6,950 nt of DNA. Origin: Gemmatimonadales bacterium (GTDB taxonomy: Bacteria; Gemmatimonadota; Gemmatimonadetes; Gemmatimonadales; GWC2-71-9). Positions 5,680 to 6,950 of this stretch are shown here, piece by piece (the stretch's first letter is position 1; the number at the start of each line of letters is the position of its first letter). A program made the position numbers and the translations under genes. The notes below the pieces were generated by a model, which did no database searches, was not told the origin of the DNA, and saw only the letters and a program-made list of their open reading frames with translations. The stretch spans positions 1-6,950 of the forward strand of contig JAUVTI010000106.1 of the NCBI GenBank assembly GCA_030601605.1, in the 5' to 3' direction.

Positions 5680-6950
5680 TCACTGCACCGCCGTGAGCCG
5701 CCACCCCTGGGTAGTACGGCTGAAGGTCGCAGTGAAGACGAAAGTCTGTTCCTGTGATCGGTTCATGCGGTAGCGGTACGTCGCCTCGATGCGAGCGCTG
5801 GCGTCATCACCCGAGTGATCGAGCTCGAGGATGCGCAGCTGTGCCGTGAGGTCGGTGACGTTTCCGAAGAAGTTGCGCCAGCCTCGCTCCTGCTCATCGG
5901 TCATGGCGGGGTAGGCCTGCCGCAGCTGTGACAGGTCGCGCGACTCGATGGCGCGCCGGTAGCTGTCGATGACGGCCTCGATCTCGGGCCGTGGGTCTGC
6001 GGGAGCGGCCACCGCGGCCGGTGCCTCGACGACGATGGTAGCGCCGGCGGACACGGCGCCGCTCGAGGCTGTGACCGTGGCCGAGCCGGGCGCAACGCCG
6101 GTCACGAGTCCGGATTGGGATACGGATGCCACGCTCGGGTTGCTGGAGACCCAGGACACCGCCCGACCTGTCAGTGTCTCTCCGCGCTCGTCACGCGCGG
6201 TTGCGGAGAGTTGCAGCGTCGCTCCCACGGCGATCTGGCCGCGGACCGGCGACAGCGCGACGGACGTCACGGGACGTGAGCCCACGGTGATCGTCGCCGT
6301 GCCGGCGTAGCTCCCACTCGAGGCCGTGATCCGTGCAGAGCCCTCCGATACGCTGCGCACCAGCCCGTTCGGCGTCACGCTTGCGACTGCCGGGTTGCTC
6401 GAGGCCCACGTGAATCCGCGGCCGGACATTTCCGCACCGCTCTGGTCGTACGCGGCGGCAGCGAGCTGGCGCGTACCGCCGACGAGAATCGAGGCGCTCG
6501 GCGGTGAGACAACGACCGACGTGACTCGTGGAGCTACGCGGTCGGGTGCGGCCACGCGTGGCTGCGGCGCGGTCACCGTGACCGCGATGGATGCAGAGCT
6601 CCCCTCGCTGCGTGCGGTGATCGTGGCGGTTCCAGGTGCCACGGCCGTGACCAGGCCAGCCGCTGAAACCGCAGCGACGTCGGGGTCGGCCGAGACCCAG
6701 GAAACCGAGGCCGCATCCACGGCGGCTCCGCTCGCATCACGGGGAGTGGCGCTGAGCGCAGCCGTGCTGCCCTGCGTCAGCGCCAGATGCGGGGGCACCA
6801 CTTCTACGAGCGCAACGCCCGCCGCCGGCGGTGCGGCCTCGGTGGCGGCCACGTTCGCCTGACCAGCGACCGTGTCCGGCGCCTGAGTACTTCCGTCCCC
6901 CAGCACGAGCCATACCCCCACGGCCGCCGCTGCCACGGCTGGGGCTGCCC
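5680..6950 (-). CDS. Membrane-anchored BIG2 / NTF2-like protein, 5' end missing
   Basis: The frame is open to the right edge. A GTG at 6936 could be a start, but it lies inside an Ala-rich hydrophobic stretch that continues upstream (AAPA), so the N-terminus is probably outside the window. Numbering from that GTG, residues 1-13 belong to a transmembrane segment. Next come a Thr/Ala/Pro-rich linker (15-40), three BIG2 Ig-like domains (about 42-122, 137-218, 223-303), and a C-terminal domain (315-418). That last part, EIEAVIDSYRRAIESRDLSQL then GWRNFF, an ATYRYR strand and a final GWRLTAVQ, looks like an NTF2/SnoaL-like fold. The bulk is probably periplasmic or extracellular. In this architecture the missing N-terminus might be a cytoplasmic kinase or zinc-ribbon domain; that is inference. 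No function can be assigned. Confidence 0.8.
   Translation of the reverse strand, partial: AAPAVAAAAVGVWLVLGDGSTQAPDTVAGQANVAATEAAPPAAGVALVEVVPPHLALTQGSTAALSATPRDASGAAVDAASVSWVSADPDVAAVSAAGLVTAVAPGTATITARSEGSSASIAVTVTAPQPRVAAPDRVAPRVTSVVVSPPSASILVGGTRQLAAAAYDQSGAEMSGRGFTWASSNPAVASVTPNGLVRSVSEGSARITASSGSYAGTATITVGSRPVTSVALSPVRGQIAVGATLQLSATARDERGETLTGRAVSWVSSNPSVASVSQSGLVTGVAPGSATVTASSGAVSAGATIVVEAPAAVAAPADPRPEIEAVIDSYRRAIESRDLSQLRQAYPAMTDEQERGWRNFFGNVTDLTAQLRILELDHSGDDASARIEATYRYRMNRSQEQTFVFTATFSRTTQGWRLTAVQ
6028..6813 (-). repeat. Three tandem BIG2 (Ig-like group 2) domain repeats
   Basis: The coding sequence holds three related modules: 6571-6813, 6283-6528 and 6028-6270. Each has a W-V/A-S-x-(D/N)-P-x-V-A-x-V strand pair, then GLV and a T-x-x-(G/S)-x-A-x-(I/V)-T-A ending. 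The Trp residues are at 80, 177 and 262. Modules 2 and 3 are closest (SSNPxVASV in both). Such domains usually serve adhesion or act as spacers. Confidence 0.85.

Overview
The window is GC-rich DNA from a Gram-negative (diderm) bacterium. It holds an outer-membrane beta-barrel gene, a lysozyme-inhibitor-like (MliC) domain, TetR-type regulation, and a membrane-anchored protein with three bacterial Ig-like (BIG2) domains and an NTF2-like tail. The many Ala/Gly/Ser-rich BIG2 modules, the MetA-pathway-like barrel and the high GC would suit Gemmatimonadota or a related soil or sediment lineage. This is a style-based guess; no marker gene is present.

Layout, left to right: (1) the 3' part of an MliC plus COG3650-like envelope protein (+), followed 15 nt later by a complete class-3-type aldehyde dehydrogenase (+). 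(2) A TetR-family regulator (-), convergent with the dehydrogenase. (3) A 178-bp divergent control region with two back-to-back sigma70-like promoters and three related palindromes. (4) A 101-aa unrecognised ORF (+) with its own Shine-Dalgarno and a stem-loop terminator. (5) amrS, an AmmeMemoRadiSam-type radical SAM enzyme (+). (6) A convergent minus-strand pair: a BIG2/NTF2-like membrane protein, cut by the right edge, followed 19 nt downstream by an outer-membrane barrel protein.

The most striking structure is region 2 to 4. The palindrome core TCGTAC-N3-GTACGA (full arms CTGTCGTAC/GTACGACAG) occurs three times. One copy covers the -10 of the regulator's promoter. One lies between the -35 and -10 of the divergent promoter. 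One perfect copy lies at that promoter's expected start point. This looks like a self-contained TetR-repressed switch whose only visible target, apart from the regulator, is the 101-aa protein of unknown function. The other genes look like ordinary metabolic or envelope functions with no clear link to the switch. No mobile element, CRISPR array, tRNA or rRNA was seen.
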